From an uncultured Dongia sp. (GTDB lineage Bacteria; Pseudomonadota; Alphaproteobacteria; Dongiales; Dongiaceae), in assembly GCF_936916975.1 (NCBI RefSeq), contig NZ_CAKZGO010000004.1, positions 1-64,000 on the forward strand: a stretch of 64,000 nt of DNA, in the 5' to 3' direction. A program made the translations under genes and the position numbers. The notes beneath the pieces are model-generated. The model was not told the DNA's origin. It saw nothing but the letters and a program-made list of their open reading frames with translations, and ran no database searches. How positions within the stretch are numbered: position 1 is the first letter of the stretch; each line of letters starts with the position of its first letter. This document shows, one piece after another, positions 26,210 to 35,742 of this stretch.

Positions 26210-28477
26210 TTATCCGGCCTTCTCGGCCGGCACCACGAAGCCGGCCATGACCTTTTTGACACCCGCCTTGTCGAAGGCGATCTCGAGCTTGTCACCATCG
26301 GAGGTCAAGACCTTGCCGTAGCCGAACTTCTGATGAAACACGCGCTTGCCGGAGGGGTAACTGCCGCTGGACGGCGGCAGCACCTCGGCATCGAGATCGA
26401 TGGTGGGCGGTTTCGGCCGCGAGGTGAAGGAACGGCCGTTGCCGGTCCATCCGCCCGCATTGCCGCCGAACGTCATGCTGCCGAAATTGCCGCTCTGCTT
26501 GGGTGCCGAGAAACCGGCATGATCCTGGCGGTCGATATTTTCCTTGGGCAGTTCAGCCAGGAACCGCGACGGCAGAGCGTTCTGCCACTGATTATGAATG
26601 CGTCGGCTGCCGGCATGGGCGACGATGGCGCGCTTGCGGGCGCGGGTGAGGCCGACATAGGCAAGTCGCCGTTCTTCCTCCAACCCCTTGATGCCGTTTT
26701 CGTCGAGGGAACGAGGATGCGGGAACAGGCCTTCTTCCCAGCCCGGCAGAAAGACGGTGTCGAATTCCAATCCCTTGGCGCCGTGGAGCGTCATGATTGA
26801 GAGCTGATCGCGCGAGTTGCCCTCGGTGTTTTCCATGACCAGCGAGACGTGATCGAGAAAACCTTCGAGGCTTTCGAAATCTTCCAGCGCCCGCACCAGC
26901 TCCTTCAGATTCTCCAGCCGCCCCGGCGCCTCAATCGACTTGTCCTGTTGCCACATGCCGGTATAGCCGCTCTCATCGAGCACGATCTGGGCGAGCTCGG
27001 CATGCGGCGTCACCTCGGCCATCTGCCGCCAGCGGCCGAGATCGTTCATGAAGGCGGTCAAGGCGCGGCGCGCGGCCGGCTTCAATTCATCGGTGCCGAT
27101 GATCTGACGCGCCACTTCCGGCACCGAGAGCGATTGTGCCCGCGAGATCTCGTTCAATTGCTTCAGCGTGGTGTCGCCGAGCCCGCGGCGCGGTGTGTTG
27201 ACGATGCGCTCGAACGCCAACCCATCATCCGGCTGATGGATGAGACGGAGATAGGCCAGCGCATCGCGGATTTCGAGGCGTTCATAGAAGCGCGGGCCGC
27301 CGATGACGCGGTAAGGAATGCCCAGCGTGATGAAGCGCTCTTCGAATTCACGGGTCTGGAAGCCGGCGCGCACCAGGATGGCGATGTCCTTCAGCTCAGA
27401 GCCACGGCGCTGCAGCGTCTCGATCTCCTCGCCGATCATGCGCGCTTCTTCGGTGCCGTCCCAGGCGCCGAGGATGCGCACCTTCTCGCCCTCGCTCTCC
27501 TCGGTCCACAAGGTCTTGCCGAGGCGGCCTTCGTTGTGCGCGATGAGGCCGGAGGCGGCTGCCAGGATATGCGGCGTCGAGCGGTAGTTCTGTTCCAGGC
27601 GGATGACCTTGGCGCCGGGAAAATCTTTCTCAAACTTCAGGATGTTCTCGACCTCGGCCCCGCGCCAGCCATAGACCGATTGATCATCGTCGCCGACACA
27701 GCAGATGTTCTTGTGCGACTGAGCGAGTGCCCGCAGCCACAAATACTGCGCCACATTGGTGTCCTGGTATTCGTCGACCAGGATGTAGCGGAACTGTTGC
27801 TGGTAGCGCTCCAACTGCTCGGGCGCCGTGCGGAAGATGGTGAGGTTGTGCAGCAGCAGATCGCCGAAATCGCAGGCGTTCAAGGTGAGCAGCCGCTGCT
27901 GATAGGCGTGATAGAGATCGAGGATGCGCCCGGACGCCACTTCGGCCAGCTCAGCACGGCTGACCTTGTCCGGTGTCAGGCCGCGATCCTTCCAGCGCTC
28001 GATGATGCCCAGCACCACGCGCGACGGCCAGCGCTGGGAATCGAGACCTTCCGCCTCGATCAACTGCTTCACCAGGCGCAATTGGTCATCGGTGCTGACG
28101 ATCGTGAAATTGGGCTTCAACCCAACGAGTTCCGCCTGGCTACGCAGGATGCGTGCGGCGAGTGAGTGGAACGTGCCCAGCCACCAGCCCTCGACCGGAC
28201 GGCCGATGAGATGGCCGATGCGTTCCTTCATCTCGTTGGCGGCTTTGTTGGTGAAGGTCACCGCCAGAAGCTGCGACGGCCAGGCAAGGCCGGTGGTGAG
28301 AATATGCGCAAGACGCGTAGTCAGCACCCGGGTCTTGCCCGTGCCGGCACCCGCCAGCACCAGTACCGGGCCATCCAGCGCCAGGACGGCCTCCGTCTGC
28401 CGGTCGTTAAGACCGGCGAGATAAGGGGCGCGCAAAGTGGCGGTGCCGAGGTCGGATATTTCCATCGAATCAGTCAT
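26210..28477 (-). CDS. uvrD: UvrD/PcrA-type superfamily 1 DNA helicase
   Basis: 3'-5' DNA helicase for nucleotide excision and mismatch repair. Motifs in order: Q motif LNDRQTEAV, Walker A LAGAGTGKTRVL, Ia TFTNKAANEMKERI, II VDEYQDTN, III GDDDQSVYGWRGA, IV RLEQNYRS, V TLHGAKGLEFDTVFLPGWEEGLFPH, VI RLAYVGLTRARK. The C-terminus holds a Tudor-like domain (VFHQKFGYGKVLTSDGDKLEIAF) used for RNA-polymerase contact in PcrA/UvrD. 755 residues, normal. Begins the uvrD-prmA-lrgA-lrgB run. Confidence 0.95.
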   Translation of the reverse strand: MTDSMEISDLGTATLRAPYLAGLNDRQTEAVLALDGPVLVLAGAGTGKTRVLTTRLAHILTTGLAWPSQLLAVTFTNKAANEMKERIGHLIGRPVEGWWLGTFHSLAARILRSQAELVGLKPNFTIVSTDDQLRLVKQLIEAEGLDSQRWPSRVVLGIIERWKDRGLTPDKVSRAELAEVASGRILDLYHAYQQRLLTLNACDFGDLLLHNLTIFRTAPEQLERYQQQFRYILVDEYQDTNVAQYLWLRALAQSHKNICCVGDDDQSVYGWRGAEVENILKFEKDFPGAKVIRLEQNYRSTPHILAAASGLIAHNEGRLGKTLWTEESEGEKVRILGAWDGTEEARMIGEEIETLQRRGSELKDIAILVRAGFQTREFEERFITLGIPYRVIGGPRFYERLEIRDALAYLRLIHQPDDGLAFERIVNTPRRGLGDTTLKQLNEISRAQSLSVPEVARQIIGTDELKPAARRALTAFMNDLGRWRQMAEVTPHAELAQIVLDESGYTGMWQQDKSIEAPGRLENLKELVRALEDFESLEGFLDHVSLVMENTEGNSRDQLSIMTLHGAKGLEFDTVFLPGWEEGLFPHPRSLDENGIKGLEEERRLAYVGLTRARKRAIVAHAGSRRIHNQWQNALPSRFLAELPKENIDRQDHAGFSAPKQSGNFGSMTFGGNAGGWTGNGRSFTSRPKPPTIDLDAEVLPPSSGSYPSGKRVFHQKFGYGKVLTSDGDKLEIAFDKAGVKKVMAGFVVPAEKAG

Positions 28478-28582
28478 GGGTCCTTATAGCATTCCGTGGC
28501 CGTTGAAAGACCCCCTCTTGACCTTGACAGGCCGGGGGCGGATCGGCCCAATGCGGCCGAAAGATTGGGAGTATTTGTGACC

Positions 28583-29728
28583 ATGAGCAAGACGATCGAG
28601 CGCATTTCGCTGGGGCAGATGAGCCCGGGCACCGAGCGCATTATCAGTGTCCACCGCTACGGCCAAAAGGGCGCCCGGCCCAAGGCCTATCTGCAGGCCT
28701 CGCTGCATTCGGATGAAATTCCCGGCATGCTGGCGGCGCATCATTTGCTGCGGCTCCTCGATGCGGCCGATGCGCGCGGCGAGATCAAGGGCGAGATCGT
28801 CGTGGTCCCGGTCGCCAACCCGATCGGCCTCGGCCAGATCGTCAATGGCAGCCATAGCGGCCGCTATGAATTGCGCGGCGGCGGCAATTTCAACCGGCAA
28901 TGGCCTGATCTCTATGATGGTCTTCTGGATGCCGTCCGGCCGAAGCTGGGGGCCGACGAAGCGGCCAACGTCAAAGCCATCCGCGCGGCGCTAGCCGCCA
29001 AGATCAACCAGATGACGCCGGATACGGAAATCTCGCGCCTCAAGGTGGAGCTGGCGCGCCTCGCTTATGATGCCGACATGGTGCTGGATCTCCATTGCGA
29101 CGACGAAGCCTTGATGCATGTCTACATGCAGCCGGTGCATTGGCCGACATTCGGCGACATCGCCGCCGAGATCGGCGCGGTCGCCAGCCTGCTCTGCTCG
29201 GATTCCAAGGCCAACAGTTTCGATGAGACCTTCTCGCTGCCCTGGACCAAGTTGGCACAAGAGATCGGCGACAAATTCCCGATTCCGGCTGCGTGCTTTG
29301 CCACCACGGTCGAGTTCCGCGGCCAGGCCGATGTGTTCGACGAGATGGCGAGTGCGGACGCCGCCGGCCTCTACCGATTCCTGCAGCGTCATGGCGCCTT
29401 GGCCGGCAATCCGGGTCCGGCACCCGCACCCACTTGCGAGGGCACGGATCTCGAAGCCACCGACATCGTGCGGGCACCCAAGGCCGGCATCATCGCCTAT
29501 AAGGCGGCGCTGGGCGCCGAGGTGAAGAAGGGCGACCTTATCGGTGAGTTGGTCGACCCCCTGGCCGACGACCCCAACAAGGCCCGCACACCGGTCCGCG
29601 CCGGCACGGACGGTCTGGTGCTGTCCCGCTGCCTCAAGAAACTGGTCTCACCCGGTGATGGTGTGGCGATGATCGTCGGGACCAGCAAGCTTGCGCATCG
29701 CAAGCCGGGGGCGTTGCTGGGGGATTGA
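28583..29728 (+). CDS. Succinylglutamate desuccinylase/aspartoacylase (M14-like) family deacylase
   Basis: Zinc-dependent carboxypeptidase-fold protein of the AstE/AspA family. The first zinc site is LHSDEIPG (His and Glu), then NPIGL, FNRQWPDL (Arg/Asn positions used for the substrate carboxylate), the second zinc His in LDLHCDDEA and catalytic Glu in TTVEFRGQ. The C-terminal about 90 residues look like a beta-barrel lipoyl-like extension (VRAPKAGIIAYKAALGAEVKKGDLIGELVDP). ATG at 28583 is chosen; a GTG at 28577 lies 5 bases behind GGGAG and is an equally possible start. It deacylates an N-acyl amino acid or similar; the substrate is open. Confidence 0.88.
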   Translation: MSKTIERISLGQMSPGTERIISVHRYGQKGARPKAYLQASLHSDEIPGMLAAHHLLRLLDAADARGEIKGEIVVVPVANPIGLGQIVNGSHSGRYELRGGGNFNRQWPDLYDGLLDAVRPKLGADEAANVKAIRAALAAKINQMTPDTEISRLKVELARLAYDADMVLDLHCDDEALMHVYMQPVHWPTFGDIAAEIGAVASLLCSDSKANSFDETFSLPWTKLAQEIGDKFPIPAACFATTVEFRGQADVFDEMASADAAGLYRFLQRHGALAGNPGPAPAPTCEGTDLEATDIVRAPKAGIIAYKAALGAEVKKGDLIGELVDPLADDPNKARTPVRAGTDGLVLSRCLKKLVSPGDGVAMIVGTSKLAHRKPGALLGD

Positions 29729-29757
29729 GCGGGCTGCTGGTGCGGGCTCGTTAGAAA

Positions 29758-29903
29758 CCCCCTCTCCCCGCAGTCGGCGAAGGCCGACATACGTCGGCGG
29801 TGGGAGAGGGTCGGGGAGAGGGGGTGGAGCGACCGGACTCGCTGTTAGATCCCCCTCACCCGCTCGCTAACGCTCGCCACCCTCCCCCACGTTGGGGGGA
29901 GGG
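29758..29903. repeat. REP/BIME-like intergenic repeat, copy 4
   Basis: Left arm 29758-29825 contains CCCCTCTCCCC, the inner palindrome segment CGGCGAAGGCCGACATACGT and a G/A-rich return. The right arm 29879-29903 has CCCTCCCCCACGTTGGGGGG. Between them is GCTCGCTAACGCTCGCC. It fills the gap between the convergent deacylase and ispE genes. Confidence 0.85.
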
Positions 29904-29921
29904 TTTACTCGGCGGGGGTAG

Positions 29922-30767
29922 TTACCCAGCAATCTTCGCAGCCACCGCCCACCATGCTGGATACCGCGTCTTGATCTGCTGTCTTGCCGCCTCAGCCGTC
30001 GCGGCATCCGCGAAAATACCAAAACACGTCGCGCCGCTGCCTGACAAACGCGAGAGCAGGCAATCCTTGGTGGCGGCAATCGCGGACAGCACGTCGGCCA
30101 CGACCGGCGCCACGATGATCGCGGGTGCCGTGAGGTCGTTCTTGCGGGTCACCAAGAAGGTCGCAAGTTCCTGCGCCGTCTTTGGCGGCTGATCCCAACG
30201 CGCGGCGGGTGAGAAATCACCGCGTCGTGCTTTGAACACCGCTGGCGTCGGCGTTTCGACCAATGGGTTGACGAGGAGGATATAGGCCGGCGGCAGTTTG
30301 CCGGCAGGCTGGATATCCTCGCCGATGCCGCCCACGAAGCTGGGATGGCCATCGAGGCAGACCGGCACGTCGGCGCCGAGTTTTTCGGCGAGCGCATAAA
30401 GCAACGCGCGTTCGGGCGTCACCTGCCACAGATTGATCAGCGCCAGCAGCGTCGTCGCTGCATCGGCCGAGCCGCCGCCGATGCCGGATGCGATCGGCAG
30501 ATTCTTCGTGAGGCGAATGGCGGCACCCTGTTTGACGCCGGTGAGATCACGCAAGCCTTGCGCCGCGCGCAGCACGAGATTCGTAGGACCCGCGTCGAGA
30601 CCGGCACCGAACGGACCATCGATGACGAGGGATAGATCATCCGCCGCCGCGACCGCGATCTCATCGCCGGTCTCGGCAAAGACGATCAATGAGTCGAGCA
30701 GGTGATAGCCATCGGCCCGCTTACCGGTGACATGCAGATAGAGATTGACCTTGGCGCGCGCGAGCAT
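29922..30767 (-). CDS. ispE: 4-diphosphocytidyl-2-C-methyl-D-erythritol kinase
   Basis: GHMP kinase of the non-mevalonate isoprenoid pathway; phosphorylates CDP-methylerythritol. Signature parts: N-terminal ARAKVNLYLHVTGKRADGYHLLDSL, GHMP motif LPIASGIGGGSADAATTL, DVPVCLDGHPSFVGGIGE, and C-terminal LSGSGATCFGIF. ATG at 30767 gives 281 residues and the canonical start MLARAKVN; the frame is open further upstream into the preceding gene but that is not the product. It lies 29 bases behind the TPR lipoprotein gene on the same strand. Confidence 0.95.
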   Translation of the reverse strand: MLARAKVNLYLHVTGKRADGYHLLDSLIVFAETGDEIAVAAADDLSLVIDGPFGAGLDAGPTNLVLRAAQGLRDLTGVKQGAAIRLTKNLPIASGIGGGSADAATTLLALINLWQVTPERALLYALAEKLGADVPVCLDGHPSFVGGIGEDIQPAGKLPPAYILLVNPLVETPTPAVFKARRGDFSPAARWDQPPKTAQELATFLVTRKNDLTAPAIIVAPVVADVLSAIAATKDCLLSRLSGSGATCFGIFADAATAEAARQQIKTRYPAWWAVAAKIAG

Positions 30768-30796
30768 GGGCCGTCTGCCGTCAAACGGGTGATGGA

Positions 30797-32584
30797 TCAG
30801 CCGCCGGACGGCGGCGTGGTTTCCGCCTTGGCGTCGCCCAGGCCGCTTTTCAGCTTTTCCTGGATGATCGTGATCTGCTCGTCCTCCGGCTTGAAGGAGA
30901 GCGAGCGATTCCATTGGAAGCGCGCCTCGTTCTTGCGCCCGACACGCCAATAGGCGTCGCCGAGATGGTCGTTCAACACCGGATCGGTCGGCTGCAATTC
31001 AACCGCGCGCTCGAGATAGGTGACCGCCTTCTCAAACTCGCCCAGCTGGAAATAGGCCCACCCTAAGCTGTCGACGATGAAGCCTTCTTCCGGCCGCTGC
31101 TCGACGGCGTTGTTGAGCATCTTCAAGGCCTGATCGAGATTCTGGCGCCGCTCGACCCAGGTATAGGCAAGATAGTTGAGGGCGTAAGGCTGGTCCGGCG
31201 AGAGTTCCAGAGCCTTCTTGAAATCCGGTTCTGCCTTTTCCCATTGCTTGTTGCGCTCATGGGCGACACCACGCGAATAGAACAGCGTCCAATCACTGGC
31301 GGTCGGTTCCTTGATGGTATCGATCACCACGCTATAGGCATCGACCGCCTCGGCAAAGCGCTTCTCGCGGCGGAACAGGTCACCCAGCTCCACCACGGCT
31401 TCAGTACGGTTGGGGCGCGCCTTCACCAGACCCTGCAAGGTGGCGATGGCACCGTCGAGGTCTTCCAGCTTCTGCTGGCAATCGGCGATCGAGATATCGG
31501 CCGACCAGCGATAGATCGAGTCAGCGTTGATGCTGCGATACATGTCGATCGCCTCAGCGCAACGCTCGCGCTGCTGCATGATGTTGCCGAGCAGCATGCG
31601 GGCAATGTCCAGTTCGGGGTCGAGCTCAAGGGCGAGACGGCCGAACACCTTGGCCTGATCCTCGACATTCTCCGATTGCAGGATCGAGCCCAGGTCGAAG
31701 AAGGCCTCAGCCATGCCCTGCGCCGGCGTCTTGAGGATCGGCCCCTTGACGGCGGGCTTCGCCAAACGCTCGGTCAGCGGATCGGCGATGGCGCCGGCGA
31801 TGCCGGCATTCGTGCTGCGGAAGAGATCGAGGAAGGCCTTGGCGTCGCCGTCATCGCCACTGCGATGCAGGAACTCGACATAGAGTTCGATGAAGCGCGC
31901 ACTGGCGGCACCGCCATCGGCGGCACCCTTCATGCGGTCGACGGCCTGCTGCGTGCGGCCCATCTGGTCTTCCATCAGCGCGGTGTGCTGGATCACCACC
32001 GGGCCAAGACCATTGAAATCGCTGAGCGGCGCCATCGCGGCCAATGCAGGGTCGAGCTTGCCGTCGATCCCCAACGAGATCCACGCGGCGAAGAAGGGCT
32101 TGGCAATGCGGCCGATACCGTCATCGCTGATGGATTCCAGCGCCACCTTGGCAGCCTTGAAATCGCCGGCCTTCACACGGTCGACCATTTCGACAAGGCC
32201 GATGAAGGGCGTCTTGGCACCCTGTGCCTTGACCTCGGCAGCCAGCGCCGTCGCTGCCTTGAAGTCGCCGCTGCTGAGCAGCGCGGAGAGTGTCCTTGCC
32301 GCCAGCACCTGGTCGCCGGGCGCCGCCTGGCGCGCAAGCCCCAGGAGTTTCGCCGCCATCACGTCGTCGCCCTGGTCATAGGCGAGACGGCCGGCGAGCA
32401 AGGCGCCCGAGATCGTCCAGTTCGGCGTGCCGGCCTGGTCGGCCGCGGCCTGTACCGCCGTGCTGGCATCGGCCCGGGCCGTGCCGTCGCCATCCTCCTG
32501 CCCCGCGCAGGCGAGCATCGCCGGCAGCAAAGCGAGAGCGAACAGAGCCGGTTTAAAACGTGGCGCGCGGAAAGAGCGGGTCAT
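30797..32584 (-). CDS. TPR-repeat lipoprotein
   Basis: A protein of about 595 residues with an N-terminal signal and a lipobox (ALALLPAMLACAGQ, Cys as +1), so probably a periplasm-facing lipoprotein. The rest is helical tetratricopeptide repeats, clearest in the C-terminal half: DWTLFYSRGVAHERNKQWEKAEPDF, PYALNYLAYTWVERRQNLDQALKML, GFIVDSLGWAYFQLGEFEKAVTYLERAV, PVLNDHLGDAYWRVGRKNEA. TPR proteins act as assembly scaffolds. This gene before ispE is a common alphaproteobacterial arrangement. ATG 32584 is preferred to a TTG at 32593. Partner unknown. Confidence 0.87.
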   Translation of the reverse strand: MTRSFRAPRFKPALFALALLPAMLACAGQEDGDGTARADASTAVQAAADQAGTPNWTISGALLAGRLAYDQGDDVMAAKLLGLARQAAPGDQVLAARTLSALLSSGDFKAATALAAEVKAQGAKTPFIGLVEMVDRVKAGDFKAAKVALESISDDGIGRIAKPFFAAWISLGIDGKLDPALAAMAPLSDFNGLGPVVIQHTALMEDQMGRTQQAVDRMKGAADGGAASARFIELYVEFLHRSGDDGDAKAFLDLFRSTNAGIAGAIADPLTERLAKPAVKGPILKTPAQGMAEAFFDLGSILQSENVEDQAKVFGRLALELDPELDIARMLLGNIMQQRERCAEAIDMYRSINADSIYRWSADISIADCQQKLEDLDGAIATLQGLVKARPNRTEAVVELGDLFRREKRFAEAVDAYSVVIDTIKEPTASDWTLFYSRGVAHERNKQWEKAEPDFKKALELSPDQPYALNYLAYTWVERRQNLDQALKMLNNAVEQRPEEGFIVDSLGWAYFQLGEFEKAVTYLERAVELQPTDPVLNDHLGDAYWRVGRKNEARFQWNRSLSFKPEDEQITIIQEKLKSGLGDAKAETTPPSGG

Positions 32585-32658
32585 GGGCGGCAATGGCCTT
32601 GAAATATGAGTGAATATCGCAGTCTAACAATAGTCTTAGCAGGAAGTGCCCCAACCAG

Positions 32659-32694
32659 AAAGGGGCCGCCATCACAGCGGATGGCGACCCCTTT
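32659..32694 (-). terminator. Hairpin after the ETF-QO gene
   Basis: A 15-bp stem (on the minus strand AAAGGGGTCGCCATC with GATGGCGGCCCCTTT, one G-T pair) and six-base loop begin 30 bases behind the ETF-QO stop codon. Only CTGGTT follows, so the T-tract is poor, but the stem is very stable and likely ends or protects the transcript. Confidence 0.7.
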
Positions 32695-32724
32695 AGTTCC
32701 CAATTCGGGCATTTTGGCGGCAAA

Positions 32725-34377
32725 TCACATATTCGGATAGTTCGGGCCACCGCCGCCTTCGGGGGTCACCCAGTTGATGTTCTGGGTGGGGTCCTTGATG
32801 TCGCAGGTTTTGCAGTGGACGCAGTTCTGGGCGTTGATCTGCAAACGCGGCTTGCTGCCGTCCGCCTCGCGCACGATTTCGTAGACACCGGCCGGGCAAT
32901 AGCGCTGCTCGGGCGCGTCATAGAGGGGCAGGTTGATCTCGATCGGGACCTTGGGGTCCTTCAAGGTCAGATGGCAGGGTTGGTCTTCCTCGTGATTGGT
33001 CGAGGAGACGAAGACCGAGGAGAGGCGATCGAAGGACAGCTTGCCATCCGGTTTCGGATAGACGATCGGCTTGAACTTGTCCTTGTTCTTGATCTTGGCA
33101 TTGTCGGGCGTGCGTGTGTGGAGCGTCCAGGGCGCCTTGCCACCGAACAGCTTCTGATCGATGCCGGCCATCACCGTGCCGATGAGCAGGCCCTTGCTCA
33201 TCCACGGCTTGAAATTGCGCGCCTTGTAGAGCTCTTCATGCAGCCAGGATTTTTCGAACGCCGCCGGGTAGGCCGCAAGCTCGTCATGGGACCGCTCGGC
33301 ACCCAGCGCCTCGAAAGCGGCTTCGGCGGCCAGCATGCCGGTCTTGATCGCGGCATGGCTGCCCTTGATGCGTGGCACGTTGAGGAAGCCCGCATTGTCG
33401 CCGACCAAAGCACCGCCGGGGAAGGTGAGCTTGGGCAAAGCCTGCAGGCCGCCGGTGACAATGGCACGGGCGCCGTAAGCGACGCGACGGCCGCCTTCGA
33501 GCTGCTCGGCGATCGCCGGATGGTGCTTGTAGCGCTGGAATTCCTCGAACGGATAGAGATAGGGATTGTCGTAGCCAAGGCCGATGACGAAGCCCACCAT
33601 CACCTGGTTGTTGTCACCGTGATAGAGAAACGAGCCGCCATAGGTGCTGTTGTCCATCGGCCAGCCGGCGGTGTGCATGACCAGGCCCGGCTTGTGTTTC
33701 GCGGGATCGATGTCCCACAGCTCCTTGATGCCGATCGAATAGCTCTGTGCGTCGCGACCGTCATCCAGCTTGTAATGGGCGATGAGGCGCTTGCCCAGCG
33801 ACCCGCGGCAGCCTTCAGCAAAGAGCGTGTATTTGCCGGTGAGTGCCATGCCGGGCGTGAATTCCGGCTTCTCGCTGCCATCCTTGGCGCGGCCCATATC
33901 GCCGGTGATGATGCCCAGCACCTTCTTCTTCTCATCGTCGAACAGAATGTCGGCGGCGGCGAAGCCTGGGAAAATCTCTACCCCTAAGCTTTCAGCCTGG
34001 GTCGCCAGCCAGCGGCAGACATTGCCGAGGCTGACAATGTAATTGCCCTCGTTGTGGAGCGTGTCCGGCAGGAGCGCGTTGGGGAAGCGGACCGAGTTCT
34101 GGTCGTTGGTCAGGAACAGGAAGCGGTCCTCGGTCACCGGGCAGGTGAGCGGCGCCTCTTTCTCCTTCCAATCGGGAATGAGCTCGCTGAGCGCCTTCGG
34201 GTCCATGATGGCGCCGGAGAGAATATGGGCGCCGATCTCGGAGCCCTTCTCGATGACGACGACCGAGACTTCCTTGCCGGCTTCCGCGGCCAGCTGCTTG
34301 AGACGGATGGCGGCGCTGAGGCCGGCGGGTCCGCCGCCGACGACGACCACATCATATTCCATCACTTCGCGGTCCAT
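32725..34377 (-). CDS. Electron transfer flavoprotein-ubiquinone oxidoreductase
   Basis: Membrane-associated FAD and [4Fe-4S] enzyme that passes electrons from ETF (fatty-acid and amino-acid oxidation) to ubiquinone. FAD motif VVVVGGGPAGLSAAIRLKQ at the N-terminus; EKGSEIGAHILSGAIMDP; TFPGGALVGDNAGFLNVPRIKGSHAAIK; the ubiquinone-domain helices about residues 350-400; and the iron-sulfur region at the C-terminus with CPAGVYE and NCVHCKTCDIKDP. 550 residues, normal. GGGAGGGG lies just before the ATG at 34377, which supports that start over the ATG at 34362. Confidence 0.96.
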   Translation of the reverse strand: MDREVMEYDVVVVGGGPAGLSAAIRLKQLAAEAGKEVSVVVIEKGSEIGAHILSGAIMDPKALSELIPDWKEKEAPLTCPVTEDRFLFLTNDQNSVRFPNALLPDTLHNEGNYIVSLGNVCRWLATQAESLGVEIFPGFAAADILFDDEKKKVLGIITGDMGRAKDGSEKPEFTPGMALTGKYTLFAEGCRGSLGKRLIAHYKLDDGRDAQSYSIGIKELWDIDPAKHKPGLVMHTAGWPMDNSTYGGSFLYHGDNNQVMVGFVIGLGYDNPYLYPFEEFQRYKHHPAIAEQLEGGRRVAYGARAIVTGGLQALPKLTFPGGALVGDNAGFLNVPRIKGSHAAIKTGMLAAEAAFEALGAERSHDELAAYPAAFEKSWLHEELYKARNFKPWMSKGLLIGTVMAGIDQKLFGGKAPWTLHTRTPDNAKIKNKDKFKPIVYPKPDGKLSFDRLSSVFVSSTNHEEDQPCHLTLKDPKVPIEINLPLYDAPEQRYCPAGVYEIVREADGSKPRLQINAQNCVHCKTCDIKDPTQNINWVTPEGGGGPNYPNM

Positions 34378-34547
34378 AGGCCCCTCCCCTCGGTCTCAAT
34401 GCGGCTGGGCCGGACGCTGTCGCGCGGCCGCCCTGGCGGTGTGTGCTTACAACGGCCGGACGCGCGCATGCAACCGGTCGCCGGCACTATGTATATAGGA
34501 GTTCCGTTAACTGGACCTTCCCCTGCCCCGGATGCTAGCCTTGGGGC

Positions 34548-35435
34548 ATGATCTCGACTGACTCCGTTTCCGACAATCTCGCGTCATTTTCCGACGCAAA
34601 TCAGGCTATTGCGCTCCTCAAATTCTATCTGGAATCGGGCGCGGACGCCGCGGTCGAGGATCTGCCGCGCAGTCGTTTCGGCGTGGCAGGGGTTCCGGCA
34701 GAACCGGCGGCAGCAGCGAAACCGGCACCCGCCGTGCCGGCAACCCCTGTGCCAGCGCGGTCGGCGCCACCTCGCGCCACCGTCACCAGTCCCGCCGCGG
34801 TGCTGGCGGCCGGTGATCTTGCCGTCGCGGAATCAGCGCGGGCGGCAGCGGCCGGCGCCAACAGCCTTGCCGAGCTGCAGGAGATTTTGCGCCGGTTCGA
34901 GGGTGTCGAGGCATTGCGGGCGCGTGCCACCAATATGGTCTTTGCCGATGGCAACCCGGAAGCCAGCGTGATGCTGGTCGGCGAAGCGCCGGGTGCCGAT
35001 GAAGATCGCCTCGGCAAACCGTTCGTCGGCGTCTCCGGCCAGTTGCTGGATCGGATGCTGGGGGCGATCGGCCTCGACCGCACCACCTTTTATATAACGA
35101 ATGTCTGTTTCTGGCGGCCGCCCGGCAACCGGAAACCCACAGAAGCGGAACTGGTGGCACAACAACCCTTCGTGCAGCGCCATATTGAGCTGGTGAAGCC
35201 CAAGGTGCTGGTGCTGGTGGGGGCGGCGTCGGCCCATGCGCTGCTCAACACCAATGACGGCATCACGCGGCTGCGCGGCCGCTGGTTCGAGTACAACTCG
35301 CCGGGCCTCGGCGCCCCGATCCCGACGCTGCCGATCTTCCATCCGGCCTATCTGCTGCGTCAGCCCGCGCAAAAACGCGAGACCTGGGCGGACCTCCTGA
35401 AGCTCAAAAGCCGCATCGCCGAAATCATTCATTAA
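34548..35435 (+). CDS. Family 4-like uracil-DNA glycosylase
   Basis: DNA-repair glycosylase that removes uracil. After an N-terminal Ala/Pro-rich linker (about 40-110) the core shows motif 1 [60 protein letters not shown] and motif 2 [10 protein letters not shown]. It aligns with family 4 enzymes, yet the whole protein has a single Cys (in NVCFWRPP); the four Cys that hold the [4Fe-4S] cluster in the archetype are not present. 295 residues. It is followed by the lytic transglycosylase and moaB, a familiar neighbourhood in this class. Confidence 0.88.
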   Translation: MISTDSVSDNLASFSDANQAIALLKFYLESGADAAVEDLPRSRFGVAGVPAEPAAAAKPAPAVPATPVPARSAPPRATVTSPAAVLAAGDLAVAESARAAAAGANSLAELQEILRRFEGVEALRARATNMVFADGNPEASVMLVGEAPGADEDRLGKPFVGVSGQLLDRMLGAIGLDRTTFYITNVCFWRPPGNRKPTEAELVAQQPFVQRHIELVKPKVLVLVGAASAHALLNTNDGITRLRGRWFEYNSPGLGAPIPTLPIFHPAYLLRQPAQKRETWADLLKLKSRIAEIIH

Positions 35436-35742
35436 CCATCCGGCGGGCAATTTCACACACCCGGTGAATCGTTGGCATTTTATCTATCGATCATCGTTAA
35501 CCAATTTGGCGATCCTGTGACATAGCCGCGACCAATCGCCCGTTCACATAAAATTTTACCGATCAAATCAATATGTAGTGGTTAAGACCGCCTGCGACAC
35601 CATATCTGTAGATCGCGACGGGCTTTTTTTCTGGACGTCACAGCTTCGAATCGGTAACGCTGGGAACCAGAAAATACAAATGTCCGTTAATGACGGGTGA
35701 CGTCGGACTGTCCGGCGCGAGCGCTCTAAGGGGGGCGACAGA
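35436..35742. other. Intergenic region before the lytic transglycosylase gene
   Basis: These 307 bases are lower in G+C than their flanks and contain no convincing gene. They hold several TTAA-containing words (for example CGTTAACC at 35490-35497 and GGTTAAGACC at 35580-35589) that resemble half-sites of the cell-cycle regulator CtrA, but no full TTAA-N7-TTAA pair was seen. The transglycosylase promoter is presumably here; I could not place it. Confidence 0.4.

Noticed and set aside
25068-28165. Long plus-strand frames (25068-26321 and 26849-28165)
   Set aside because: They are antisense to prmA and uvrD, which have full sets of conserved motifs.
35436-35742. CtrA binding site before the lytic transglycosylase
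   Set aside because: Only single TTAA half-sites are seen; the paired TTAA-N7-TTAA motif is absent.
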